Part shown: piece by piece, positions 16,800-24,855 of the stretch | How the letters are laid out: every line of letters begins with the position of its first letter | Numbering within the stretch: the first letter of the stretch is position 1 | Assembly (NCBI GenBank): GCA_003645185.1 | Contig: QNEL01000004.1 | Span: forward strand, 1-42,596 | Reading direction: 5' to 3' | Source: Candidatus Parabeggiatoa sp. nov. 3 | GTDB taxonomy: Bacteria; Pseudomonadota; Gammaproteobacteria; Beggiatoales; Beggiatoaceae | DNA: 42,596 nucleotides | Program-made: the position numbers and the translations under genes | The notes under the pieces: model-generated | The model's input: only the letters and a program-made list of their open reading frames with translations | Databases searched by the model: none | What the model was told of the DNA's origin: nothing

Positions 16800-17600
16800 A
16801 TGAATCTTACCATTCCCTACGACGAATTTCGTGTCTGGAAGCAATTGATTGCTCCCAAACTGAGCAACTTAAACGAAACTGCTGAAGAGATTATTGAGTA
16901 TGCTATCACAGAGATTCTCAACAATGCACAGGATCATTCAGGAGGAAACAAGGTCAGTATTTCCATTTCTCAAGACGAAAATAATATAAGCGTTACAATA
17001 GGCGATGATGGAGTCGGTATTTTTAAACATATTATGGCACATCTTCATCTTGATCAAGCACTTGATGCTGCCATCGAACTCTGCAAAGGAAAATTGACCA
17101 CTCAACCAGAACGCCACTCTGGAGAAGGATTGTTTTTTACTTTACAAGCGGTTGATCGATTAACGATTTGTGCCAACACGCATTGCCTTGAACTGACAGA
17201 CTCACAAGTCACCTTCAATGTCGATCAAGAGATTTCTGGTACAAAAGTAACCGTTCAACTCAGAAAGACAATGAATCGTAGTCTTGAAACCGTATTCAAT
17301 GCCTACTGTCATGTTAATGAAGATGAAATACCGGTTTTTGATAAAACGGTATTTAGGTTACAACTGGCTCAAACAGAAGGACGACTCATATCAAGATCAC
17401 AAGCAAAACGTGTCATGAACGGCATGGAAAGATTTGCTATCGTTGAAGTCGATTTCACAGGAGTAGATAACATTGGACAGGGATTTGCTGATGAAATGTT
17501 TCGGGTTTGGCCATCTTTTCATAAGGAGACAGTCATCAAAGCCACTTATGCGAACGAAAAAGTTAAAAAACTGATCTCAAGAGTTATCGCTCATTGTTAG
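16800..17600 (+). CDS. HATPase (GHKL) domain fused to STAS-like (DUF4325) domain
   Basis: 266 residues. The first half is a GHKL ATPase fold: N-box AITEILNNAQDHS (about 35-47), G1 box DDGVGIF (69-75) and G2 box HSGEGLFF (106-113). The second half (about 185-265) is a STAS-like domain with IVEVDFTGVDNIGQGFADEMFRVW. This pair resembles anti-sigma-factor/anti-anti-sigma switches, fused in one chain. Relatives often have an N-terminal helix-turn-helix before the IPYDEFRVW segment; here the protein starts there, with an in-frame TAA 6 nt upstream and no good ribosome-binding site. A 5' truncation by the adjoining repeats is possible. Confidence 0.8.
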   Translation: MNLTIPYDEFRVWKQLIAPKLSNLNETAEEIIEYAITEILNNAQDHSGGNKVSISISQDENNISVTIGDDGVGIFKHIMAHLHLDQALDAAIELCKGKLTTQPERHSGEGLFFTLQAVDRLTICANTHCLELTDSQVTFNVDQEISGTKVTVQLRKTMNRSLETVFNAYCHVNEDEIPVFDKTVFRLQLAQTEGRLISRSQAKRVMNGMERFAIVEVDFTGVDNIGQGFADEMFRVWPSFHKETVIKATYANEKVKKLISRVIAHC

Positions 17601-17610
17601 ACTTAAACTG

Positions 17611-17942
17611 TGTTAGGAATATCCAAAAAATAAATTATCCCATTCTTGTAGGGTGGGTAACGGGTTTTTGTTGCCCACCATTCCCCTACCCACCCTAACC
17701 TGCGTGAAATGACGGCATTTGGGATAATTAGTTTTTGTGTTAGGAATATCCAAAAAATAAATTATCCCATTCTTGTAGGGTGGGTAACGGGTTTTTGTTG
17801 CCCACCATTCCCTACCCACCTAACCGGCGTGAAATGACGGCATTTGGGATAATTAGTTTTTGTGTTAGGAATATCCAAAAAATAAATTATCCCATTCTTG
17901 TAGGGTGGGTAACGGGTTTTTGTTGCCCACCATTCCCCTACT
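17611..17942. repeat. Three tandem copies of a 125-127 bp unit
   Basis: Copies begin at 17611, 17738 and 17863 with TGTTAGGAATATCCAAAAAA. Each contains the hairpin GTAGGGTGGGTAACGGG / GTTGCCCACC and then, in the first two, TGCGTGAAATGACGGCATTTGGG. The third copy stops after the hairpin at about 17942. Copies differ by only a few bases, so the amplification is recent. Nothing was recognised between 17943 and 18069 except the next gene's ribosome-binding site. Confidence 0.85.
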
Positions 17943-18069
17943 AAGTATAATTCTTTCCAAAAGGTTTCATCAGGCACTCAAATTTAATTATTATCAGGCC
18001 ATATCAAAAAGGCCTCAACTCCAAAAGTCAAGAATGTGATTGACCCCAAGCAAAACTAGGAAATAAACA

Positions 18070-19917
18070 ATGCTCCAACGTATCTCAGCAGCCCAAGCTT
18101 TTAATAAGCAAGCCGAAGCACATCGCAGTCAACAAGATACCGGTAATGGCGACTATTTAGATATCCCAGCTTTTTTATCCGCTGATAACAATCAACCTGA
18201 CGAAAAAGCGTCGGCCAAAAAAAAGAAAAAGCCATCGACTGCTCAAGCCGAGCCCTCCCCAAAACTGGGTTTTTCAAGCCAACTACCTCAAACGAATCTC
18301 GTGACATCCGAAGAACTACAATTACAAAAAGAACCCATTAAAGTACATGAAACCGGCTTTTGGCGCTGGAAACGGATTATCGTTCCCCCTAATGTTTATG
18401 TCGTGCATACGCGCATTGGACGTGACGAACCCGTCACCTTGGGTTTAGGAAAATCTTTTCGTTACAATCCCTATAAAGATGCTTATTTGGTTGTCCCAGC
18501 CGCCATGCAAACCATTGGCATCGTGGCAAGAAGTATTACCAAAGAAAAGCAGGGCATTAATATCTTGGCTTATTTGCAATGGCAAATTTCTGATTTTTCA
18601 ATCGCTTATAAAAAACTGGATTTTTCAGACAGCCGTGATCCGCTCGGCATTGTCAATGCTCAACTCGGTGAACAAGCTGATGCCGCCATCAAAGATAAAA
18701 TTGCCACCATGAGTGTGGAAGAGGTGTTAACCGATAAAGCACCCATAATTGAAGAATTGACGACACGCCTTAAAACGGTGACTGAAGGGCGTAGTCATGA
18801 GGATGGCCTGACCCTACACGAAGGTTTAGGCATTAAAATCGTCACCGTCCAGATTAGAGAAGCTTTTATCAGTTCATCAAAGCTTTGGCAGGATTTACAA
18901 GCCCCTTTTCGTCATCAACAGGAACGCACCGCTCGCATCAGTCTGTTGACAACGCAAAACGAAGTCCATCAGAAGGAATTGGAAAGTCACCGGTTAAAAG
19001 AAATCAGGGAAGCTGAAACAGAATCCGCTATTGAGGAGGTTAAGCAAAAGAAACAAACAGAAGCGATTGAGTTCAAAGTCACTCAAGAATCCATTCGCTT
19101 TACCAAAACCCAAGAGAGTTTTCAGGAGAAAATTCAACTTGAAGAGCAAACCACACTCACTAGGCACGCTTCAAAGTTGAGACTTCAAGCCCAAGAGCAA
19201 GAAATGGCTCAGAAGCTTCTGAAATTGGAAGAAGAAACGGCGCTGGCTAAGCAAACTTCAGAACAACGACTCAAAACACAAGAGGCCCGTTTAGCTCATG
19301 ACACTCAATTAGGCGCATTGCAACAGGAACAGGCTAAGGCCTTAGAACAAGCGAGACTGGACAATGAAGCTGACAAACAGCAAAAAACCTTGGAAACAGA
19401 ACAGGCCTTACATGCCCTAGACGAAGAAAATCGCTTGAATGAGGCCAACATGTTGGCAGAACAACAGCGGCTTGAACAAGAAAAAGAGATCAAGCAACAG
19501 GCCGCAGCCCTTCAATTATTGATTCAAGATCAAGACGATTTGCTTGAAGCGAAAGTCTTGGAGGCCCGCATCGTTCGTGAACGACAAGCGCGTCTCGCAC
19601 AGTTGGAATTAAAAGAAGCCAACAATCGGCTCAAACATGCTCAGCGAGAAAATGAAATGGTGTTATTGCGTCATCAACAAGAAATTCGCAATTTAATCAA
19701 TGAATCCGATTTGCTGAGACGACTGATTGACAACTCAGCCGACATTGCCGATAAATTGCCGGATATTCAGGAACTGAAAGTACTGCAAACCGGTGGAGAG
19801 ATGACGACTGATATGCTTTCAACGTTTATAGCCAAAATATTGGCCGTTGCAGAACATTTGGGTGTGCCATTAAAACCCATTCACAGCGTTCCGCCAAAAA
19901 AAAATAAAGAAAAATAA
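18070..19917 (+). CDS. SPFH/band-7 domain protein with long coiled coil
   Basis: 615 residues; AGGA lies 8 nt before the ATG. Residues 1-90 are polar and low-complexity (AKKKKKPSTAQAEP). An SPFH-like beta domain follows (about 95-290, with IIVPPNVYVVHTRIGRDEPVTLG and INILAYLQWQISD). A Gln/Glu/Ala-rich coiled coil (about 285-560) and a C-terminal segment with LPDIQELKVLQTGGEMTTDM end the protein. Flotillin-like SPFH proteins form membrane-associated rings, but no transmembrane segment is seen here, so attachment would be peripheral or the protein cytoplasmic. It stands alone, and the next gene converges on it. Confidence 0.75.
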   Translation: MLQRISAAQAFNKQAEAHRSQQDTGNGDYLDIPAFLSADNNQPDEKASAKKKKKPSTAQAEPSPKLGFSSQLPQTNLVTSEELQLQKEPIKVHETGFWRWKRIIVPPNVYVVHTRIGRDEPVTLGLGKSFRYNPYKDAYLVVPAAMQTIGIVARSITKEKQGINILAYLQWQISDFSIAYKKLDFSDSRDPLGIVNAQLGEQADAAIKDKIATMSVEEVLTDKAPIIEELTTRLKTVTEGRSHEDGLTLHEGLGIKIVTVQIREAFISSSKLWQDLQAPFRHQQERTARISLLTTQNEVHQKELESHRLKEIREAETESAIEEVKQKKQTEAIEFKVTQESIRFTKTQESFQEKIQLEEQTTLTRHASKLRLQAQEQEMAQKLLKLEEETALAKQTSEQRLKTQEARLAHDTQLGALQQEQAKALEQARLDNEADKQQKTLETEQALHALDEENRLNEANMLAEQQRLEQEKEIKQQAAALQLLIQDQDDLLEAKVLEARIVRERQARLAQLELKEANNRLKHAQRENEMVLLRHQQEIRNLINESDLLRRLIDNSADIADKLPDIQELKVLQTGGEMTTDMLSTFIAKILAVAEHLGVPLKPIHSVPPKKNKEK

Positions 19918-19969
19918 AAAGTCTCAGCAGAGCGAAAAATGTATCTATAGATATTTATAGAATTATTTG

Positions 19970-20043
19970 CTCACGCAAAGCCGCAAAGACGCAAAGCATA
20001 ATGACTTGGCACCTTTCTTTGCGCCTTTGCGTCTTTGCGTGAG
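19970..20043. terminator. Long hairpin between convergent genes; possible bidirectional terminator
   Basis: CTCACGCAAAGCCGCAAAG at the left faces CTTTGCGTCTTTGCGTGAG at the right. The GCAAAGAC unit is itself repeated within each arm. The hairpin lies 53 nt after the SPFH gene and 13 nt after the end of the convergent EEP gene. It is also a known style of dispersed repeat, so termination is inferred from position. Confidence 0.55.
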
Positions 20044-20056
20044 ATTAAAAATAATT

Positions 20057-21082
20057 TTAAGGCAGAACAAATCGCACCAACTGCCCCCGATGATCACTCT
20101 TTAAATTAGTAAACAATTCCGCTCGAAGGCCTTGAAAACGCTTATGCACCCAAACATGATCGAGATCATACAGTGGCAAATAAGCTTTCCAAGTGCCTCG
20201 CCAATCAAGAGAAAACTTGGACGCTAAATGGAAACCTCCCCCAGCTTGAGCAAACGCATCAAAACCTAAACTCAAACTGATTGCATTGAAATCTCCAGCA
20301 ATCAAATCAATCGGTTGCCCTTGTTCTTCGTAGGCCACAAGCGTTTGCGCTATCTTAGTTAACATAGGCGTTCGCCATCGCGGCAAAACGCCTTTCGACC
20401 GTATAACCAGCCGCTTTGACATATTACGCCCACCATCTACCGCCAACAAACGCAAAGCTTGCCCTCGCACCGTCACGATAACCGTCATCGCATCCGCATT
20501 ATTAATGCGAACATAACCCTCCAATTGTAGCGGCCATGAAGAACAAACGGCCAAAGTGTTTTTTCGTCTTGCTTGGTACTGAATAGTTGACCAACCCATT
20601 TTCTTCAGGAAAGGCTCTAGCCGAGATTTTATGGGCGGTTCACTGAGAACCGCGATATCAGGCAGCATCCGTTCAATATCAGCACTGATAGATTGCCAAC
20701 CGTCTTTTCCTTTCCCCCCCCAATACACATTCCAATGCAACACCGTGACATCAGTACCCGATTCTGAATGGATATCAGCCCCTCCCCATCCCATCATGGA
20801 GACAGCCCCCCAAATCGTCACCACTAACCCAATGAGAGTCAAGCTAAAACGAAAACGGGGCAAACTACGGCCAACTTGTAAGCCATCCCAAAAAACCGCC
20901 CATAAACCCAAAGGTAAAAGCGGAATATACATCAACAAAGCCAATTCAACCGTGCGATCACGCACAAGTTGCCCAATGATCGCTAACCCAATCATCAAAA
21001 CCGTAGCGATTGTGATCAAAATGATCAAAAAGCGGAACAACAAACGTCCGGTTTTCAAAAGGCGATTTCTAAAATGATTCAT
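20057..21082 (-). CDS. Membrane-anchored endonuclease/exonuclease/phosphatase (EEP) family protein
   Basis: 341 residues. Three N-terminal membrane segments (about 15-38, 46-65, 78-97) are followed by an EEP domain with VTVLHWNVYWGG (Asn), DIAVLSEPP (metal-binding Glu), LIAGDFNAISLS (Asp/Asn), LYDLDHVWV and LKSDHRGQLVRF (catalytic His/Asp). These Mg-dependent hydrolases act on phosphodiesters; the topology places the catalytic domain outside the cytoplasmic membrane or in the periplasm. The substrate (nucleic acid, sphingomyelin or inositol phosphate) cannot be told. No strong ribosome-binding site precedes the ATG. Confidence 0.85.
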   Translation of the reverse strand: MNHFRNRLLKTGRLLFRFLIILITIATVLMIGLAIIGQLVRDRTVELALLMYIPLLPLGLWAVFWDGLQVGRSLPRFRFSLTLIGLVVTIWGAVSMMGWGGADIHSESGTDVTVLHWNVYWGGKGKDGWQSISADIERMLPDIAVLSEPPIKSRLEPFLKKMGWSTIQYQARRKNTLAVCSSWPLQLEGYVRINNADAMTVIVTVRGQALRLLAVDGGRNMSKRLVIRSKGVLPRWRTPMLTKIAQTLVAYEEQGQPIDLIAGDFNAISLSLGFDAFAQAGGGFHLASKFSLDWRGTWKAYLPLYDLDHVWVHKRFQGLRAELFTNLKSDHRGQLVRFVLP

Positions 21083-21154
21083 ATTAATGTTTATAAATCA
21101 ATATGTTAGGTGATGAACACCTATCCGTTTTCAATAAATTTGATACTCTGTGGA

Positions 21155-21306
21155 ACTCTGTGATACTCTGTGCTCTCTGTGTTGAAAGATTGAATCAAAC
21201 AACTCGTATTCGTTTGTATTCGTTTCTTTTTTTATACTCTGTGATACTCTGTGCTCTCTGTGTTGAAAGATTGAATCAAACAACTCGTATTCGTTTGTAT
21301 TCGTTT
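21155..21306. repeat. Direct duplication of a 71-bp segment
   Basis: 21155-21225 and 21236-21306 are identical or nearly so, each containing ACTCTGTGATACTCTGTGCT, TTGAAAGATTGAATC and GTATTCGTTTGTATTCG. Within each, ACTCTGTG and GTATTCGTTT are themselves repeated. The rest of 21083-21378 holds no recognisable gene or signal. Confidence 0.85.
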
Positions 21307-21378
21307 ATTTCTTAATTCGCTTCGCTGAACGAAGTTTCGTTGTACTATACCTTACCCTGCTTCGTAATTTTACCCGGC

Positions 21379-21921
21379 CTACCTGTTTCTTCGACGCGGT
21401 GGTTTTGGAGGAACAGGTTCGTAAGCTTTTAAAGCTTCATCTCCTGTCAAAATCTCGACTTCATATCCCATTTTGGCATAACGCTCAGCAACTCGTTTGA
21501 TCGTCATCTCACCCATTGACAGGCCACCTTTATCTTTTTTGGTATTCGCTTGGGCCGCTAAACGAGGCCACTCTTCAGCCAATTTTTTTAATTCATCATC
21601 TTCACAAAGTACAGGCCGTTCTAAACCCAGCCAAGGGGGTTCTTCATCTACCGCTTTTTTTAGAATGTCTGCCAACGCTTGTGCCAGTGGATAACGTTTC
21701 TGTGTATGCGGCGCTTTGATTTGGGCAATATGATTACCTGCTTCAATCAAAGTGGCTAATGGTAAAACCAAGGTTGTACCTTTTTCAGCTTCATGTTTGA
21801 TCAAGCTTTCTACATAAGATTGAACCCAAGTCTTACCTTGAATAAAACAAGTATCTTTACCAGGTACACCAAGCCAGACTAAAAGAATACTGATATCCAT
21901 AACCTGAACTTTTTTAGGCAT
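21379..21921 (-). CDS. PIN-like protein, putative partner of the upstream AAA ATPase
   Basis: 180 residues, not firmly assigned. VQVMDISILLVWLGVPG resembles the first PIN strand with its Asp; LPLATLIEAGNHIAQ offers the second acidic residue; SMGEMTIKRVAERY and YEVEILTGDEAL occupy the places of the third and fourth motifs. The C-terminus is basic and proline-rich (KPPRRRNR). If it is a PIN nuclease it would need metal and cleave RNA or DNA. It lies on the same strand as the ATPase ending at 22291, but a 370-nt repeat-filled gap separates them. An alternative start at ATG 21900 is possible. Confidence 0.55.
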   Translation of the reverse strand: MPKKVQVMDISILLVWLGVPGKDTCFIQGKTWVQSYVESLIKHEAEKGTTLVLPLATLIEAGNHIAQIKAPHTQKRYPLAQALADILKKAVDEEPPWLGLERPVLCEDDELKKLAEEWPRLAAQANTKKDKGGLSMGEMTIKRVAERYAKMGYEVEILTGDEALKAYEPVPPKPPRRRNR

Positions 21922-22016
21922 TTTTTTGCTCGCAACGTGTTATAGCATTTTCTTTTGCGTGAAATACATCCGTCAAAGGCGCAAGTAAGGGCTATTGATT
22001 TTCTAAGGCGGGCTGG

Positions 22017-22267
22017 TTTAAAGGTGTTGCCTATTTGTTAGAAACGAGGATGGTGGGATCGCTTAGCGGTGAAATCTGGGTATAATATTAGGTTCAATGC
22101 CGCTAAGCGATCCCACCCTACAAATACTTGCCCTTTTTTGTTTAAAGGTGTTGCCTATTTTTAGAGGGGAAACAAGGATGGTGGGATCGCTTAGCGGTGA
22201 AATCTGGGTATAATATTAGGTTCAATGTCGCTAAGCGATCCCACCCTACAAATACTTGCCCTTTTTT
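22017..22267. repeat. Two tandem copies of a hairpin repeat unit
   Basis: Copies at about 22017-22139 and 22141-22267 each begin TTTAAAGGTGTTGCCTATTT and hold the arms GGTGGGATCGCTTAGCGG and CCGCTAAGCGATCCCACC. They end CAAATACTTGCCCTTTTTTG. The arms pair perfectly although their sequence differs from the GCGGGCG version at 2248-2433. The remainder of 21922-22016 shows nothing. Confidence 0.85.
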
Positions 22268-22290
22268 GTATTTAAGCCAAACGAAAAATG

Positions 22291-23517
22291 CTATAAAACG
22301 GTTTTCAAACTTTTTTCAAGCTTCCCCTGCATCGTAATTTTACCCAGTGTGCCAGAAGCCAACAATTTAGCTAAATGACTGATATCTTCCAGCAAAGTCA
22401 ATTCACTCGCACCCGTTTCACTATCGCGGTGAGCCACTTCAACATAAGGCACCATTTCTGGGCCTAAATTATCCAACAAAGCGGGATTATGAGTCGTGAT
22501 CAGAATATCAATCTTTCTCTGTTCACCTTGTTTTTTAAGGATTTGGAGCAATAAACCAATTCGCGAAGGGTGCAAACCCGTATCCACATCTTCAATCACT
22601 AACTGACTCCCTTCAGGGCGCGTCAACAAAGCAGTGACGATGGCTAAAAAACGTAATGTACCCTCTGACATGGTGCGAGCATCTATCAGCGTGATTTCCC
22701 CCTCAACCCATTCCTCCTCACAATACAACATCGCATCACTATTTAATCTGCCCACCGTCTCAGCCCAAACTCTGCGTAATTCTCGTTCGGGTAACTGTTT
22801 CGAGTAAGTGGATAAAATCTTTTCAATTTCAAGTTTTTGCTGATTGGGTAAAGCGGCTAAAACCCCAGCCAGATTTTGAGCATCGTGATTTAATTGAGTT
22901 GAAAGAGGCGTATAAGTACGCATTTTATCCGGTATCGGTTCTAAAATCAGGATATTTTCCAAAGTTAAAACAACCGCGTGCGCGCCATCCATCATGGCTT
23001 TAACACTTGAAACGCTTGAAATAGGCTCTGCTTGTGCTTGATCACGCTCAGAAGCCAAACCATAAACGACTTTGAATAAGTATGTGATATCATATTTTTC
23101 ATCACGACTTTGCGGCCGATTTTTAAATAAAATGTGATGTTCAGGCTCCAGTTCATCATATTGAATACAAGTCAATGATTCCTCTTCAATTTTTGCAATA
23201 TGATGGGTTCTTATCGTAAGACTATAAAGATAATCACTGTTTTTTTGTAAACCCTCGACAAGCACAGCAAGCGTAAATTGATTTTCCGGTTTGAGGGCAC
23301 TCCATTCCAAACCACCCCGCAAGGCAGACAAACTTGAATCTCCGACTAACGCCGTTTGAATATCTTTACCGCTTGTCACGCGCCGTAAAAACGCCAATCC
23401 CTCTACCGCATTCGATTTACCACTGGCATTGGTGCCAATTAAGACGGTAAGCTGATCAATATAAAGAGTAGCTTGTTTAAAACTTTTCCAATTTTGGAAA
23501 CGGATTTCTTTCAACAT
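22291..23517 (-). CDS. AAA family ATPase (AAA_21/RecF-like, ABC-type)
   Basis: 408 residues. N-terminal KEIRFQNWKSFKQATL is the usual opening of this class. Walker A is GTNASGKSN (28-36), the signature motif is MSEGTLRFLAI, Walker B is QLVIEDVDTGLHP, and the H-loop is LITTHNPALLDN. The length and single-domain layout resemble ATPases found with a small effector in several defence systems (OLD-, Septu- or PARIS-like pairings). The next gene on the strand is a PIN-like protein, which supports but does not prove such a pairing. No strong ribosome-binding site is present. Confidence 0.85.
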   Translation of the reverse strand: MLKEIRFQNWKSFKQATLYIDQLTVLIGTNASGKSNAVEGLAFLRRVTSGKDIQTALVGDSSLSALRGGLEWSALKPENQFTLAVLVEGLQKNSDYLYSLTIRTHHIAKIEEESLTCIQYDELEPEHHILFKNRPQSRDEKYDITYLFKVVYGLASERDQAQAEPISSVSSVKAMMDGAHAVVLTLENILILEPIPDKMRTYTPLSTQLNHDAQNLAGVLAALPNQQKLEIEKILSTYSKQLPERELRRVWAETVGRLNSDAMLYCEEEWVEGEITLIDARTMSEGTLRFLAIVTALLTRPEGSQLVIEDVDTGLHPSRIGLLLQILKKQGEQRKIDILITTHNPALLDNLGPEMVPYVEVAHRDSETGASELTLLEDISHLAKLLASGTLGKITMQGKLEKSLKTVL

Positions 23518-23578
23518 CTGTTATTTCAAACTGTTCGCTAAAAATAGTGCTGTAATGTGGCTGAAGCCAGTTAGAGAA

Positions 23579-23770
23579 GATAGAACGCTGATTAAACTGA
23601 TGATCATGATTAACACTGATTTTAAAAAACAGCACATTAGAACGTTGATTAAAAGGATGAACACCTGATTAACACGGATTAAAAAAATCAGCGTTAATCA
23701 GTTTTTCACTTAAGAAGTTTTTGCGCGCAAAAACTTCTTAAGTGAAAATCAGTCTAATCAGCGTTCTATC
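23579..23770. repeat. 192-bp inverted-repeat element with a perfect 46-bp internal palindrome
   Basis: Ends GATAGAACGCTGATTA and TAATCAGCGTTCTATC are exact inverted copies. Internal copies of AACACTGATT / AATCAG extend the fold. A perfect palindrome spans 23703-23748, centred on TTGCGCGCAA. A shorter relative with the same ends lies at 26214-26343, on the other side of the ParB-like/ParA gene pair. It is MITE-like; no coding capacity. Confidence 0.85.
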
Positions 23771-23787
23771 ATCCCACTATCAAAAAA

Positions 23788-24855
23788 TCAAACCCATTGT
23801 TCCACAATATTCTTAATCGTCTTGTCTCCGAGTAAACCTTTTCCTTTGGCACGTTTTTTCATATCGTCAGTCGATGTAAAGGGTTGCTTTTCCCTTTCCG
23901 CCACTAGAAAGCTGATCAAATCTGGTTTTCGCTTCACTTTGCTTAATCGCCCAAATTTCATACCCAATTGATCAATAGAAAGCGTATTTAGCTCTTCTAA
24001 GAAGGGTTGTTCTTTTTCACTTAAAGCGATTATCAGCGTTTCTTGTGTTGGCGGTTTTTGGGGAAGCAGATCGGTTTCTTGGACAACTGGGGCTTCTCTC
24101 GTTGAAACTGATGGCGGCTCAACAGGTGAGGAGGTTGGCGATGCGCCTGGTGTTAGGCGTGAAGCATTTTGTAAAGTCGCCACTTGCTCAATCAATCCCT
24201 TGAATTGCTCATTAACGGTTTGTTTAATTTGCTCACTGAACACTTTCATTTGTTCGTTAAACAAAACAGTTATCCCTATGACTGTCTCATGTAGTAGATT
24301 ATCCTTCTCGACAGCAAAGTTACTCATCATCTTTTCTAAAATATCATTATTGAGAAGCAAAGTCTTTATGAACTGTTCTAAAACCATCAAACGTTGACCT
24401 TCACCCCCCCCCTTATCCACGCCATCCACCCGCTCATTCACCCCCTCATCCACTCTCTCATCTCCCCCCTCACTTTGCATGGCAACGGATGCCGCTTTTT
24501 CTGGCAAAGGAGATACAACGACTTGTTGCACCTCTCGTTGCCTAAACATCGCAATTTGTTTTTTATACCCAGCCTCTTCTTCTTCAGATTCAACAATATA
24601 GGCATTGATTTTGTTGCCCTTACGCGAGTCGATTTCCATCGCTCTCAGGGCAGCGTAATATTCAAACGCGCCATCAATCACCGTATAAGATTCTGAGTCA
24701 GGTGCCGTTCGACGTAAAATCACCGGCATCACCACCCCTTGCATTTCTAAAATGAGCCGGGCCGCTTCATCTAACTCAGCTTCAGAAAAATCTGTTTGAG
24801 GCTGAGAACAACTTATTTTTGGAACACGAACAATAGAAGGTAATACTTTCATCAC
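23788..24855 (-). CDS. ParB-like N-terminal domain protein with C-terminal HhH-like segment
   Basis: 355 residues. The first 90 resemble the ParB/sulfiredoxin fold (MPVILRRTAPDSESYTVIDG, then AFEYYAALRAMEIDSRKGNK). The usual GERRxRA of ParB is replaced by GAFEYYA, so the arginines that contact CTP in true ParB are absent. A charged, low-complexity middle (about 125-155) and a helical region (about 160-235) follow. The end has LSIDQLGMKFGRLSKVKRK, which is SAP/Rho-N-like, and PFTSTDDMKKRAKGKGLLGDKTIKNI, which resembles a helix-hairpin-helix DNA-binding motif. It starts by ATGA overlap with the ParA-fusion gene, so the two are translationally coupled. Confidence 0.75.
   Translation of the reverse strand: MMKVLPSIVRVPKISCSQPQTDFSEAELDEAARLILEMQGVVMPVILRRTAPDSESYTVIDGAFEYYAALRAMEIDSRKGNKINAYIVESEEEEAGYKKQIAMFRQREVQQVVVSPLPEKAASVAMQSEGGDERVDEGVNERVDGVDKGGGEGQRLMVLEQFIKTLLLNNDILEKMMSNFAVEKDNLLHETVIGITVLFNEQMKVFSEQIKQTVNEQFKGLIEQVATLQNASRLTPGASPTSSPVEPPSVSTREAPVVQETDLLPQKPPTQETLIIALSEKEQPFLEELNTLSIDQLGMKFGRLSKVKRKPDLISFLVAEREKQPFTSTDDMKKRAKGKGLLGDKTIKNIVEQWV

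Noticed and set aside
17613-17977. Minus-strand frames with repeated YPPYKNGIIYFLDIPNTK
   Set aside because: They are translations of the 125-127 bp tandem repeat.
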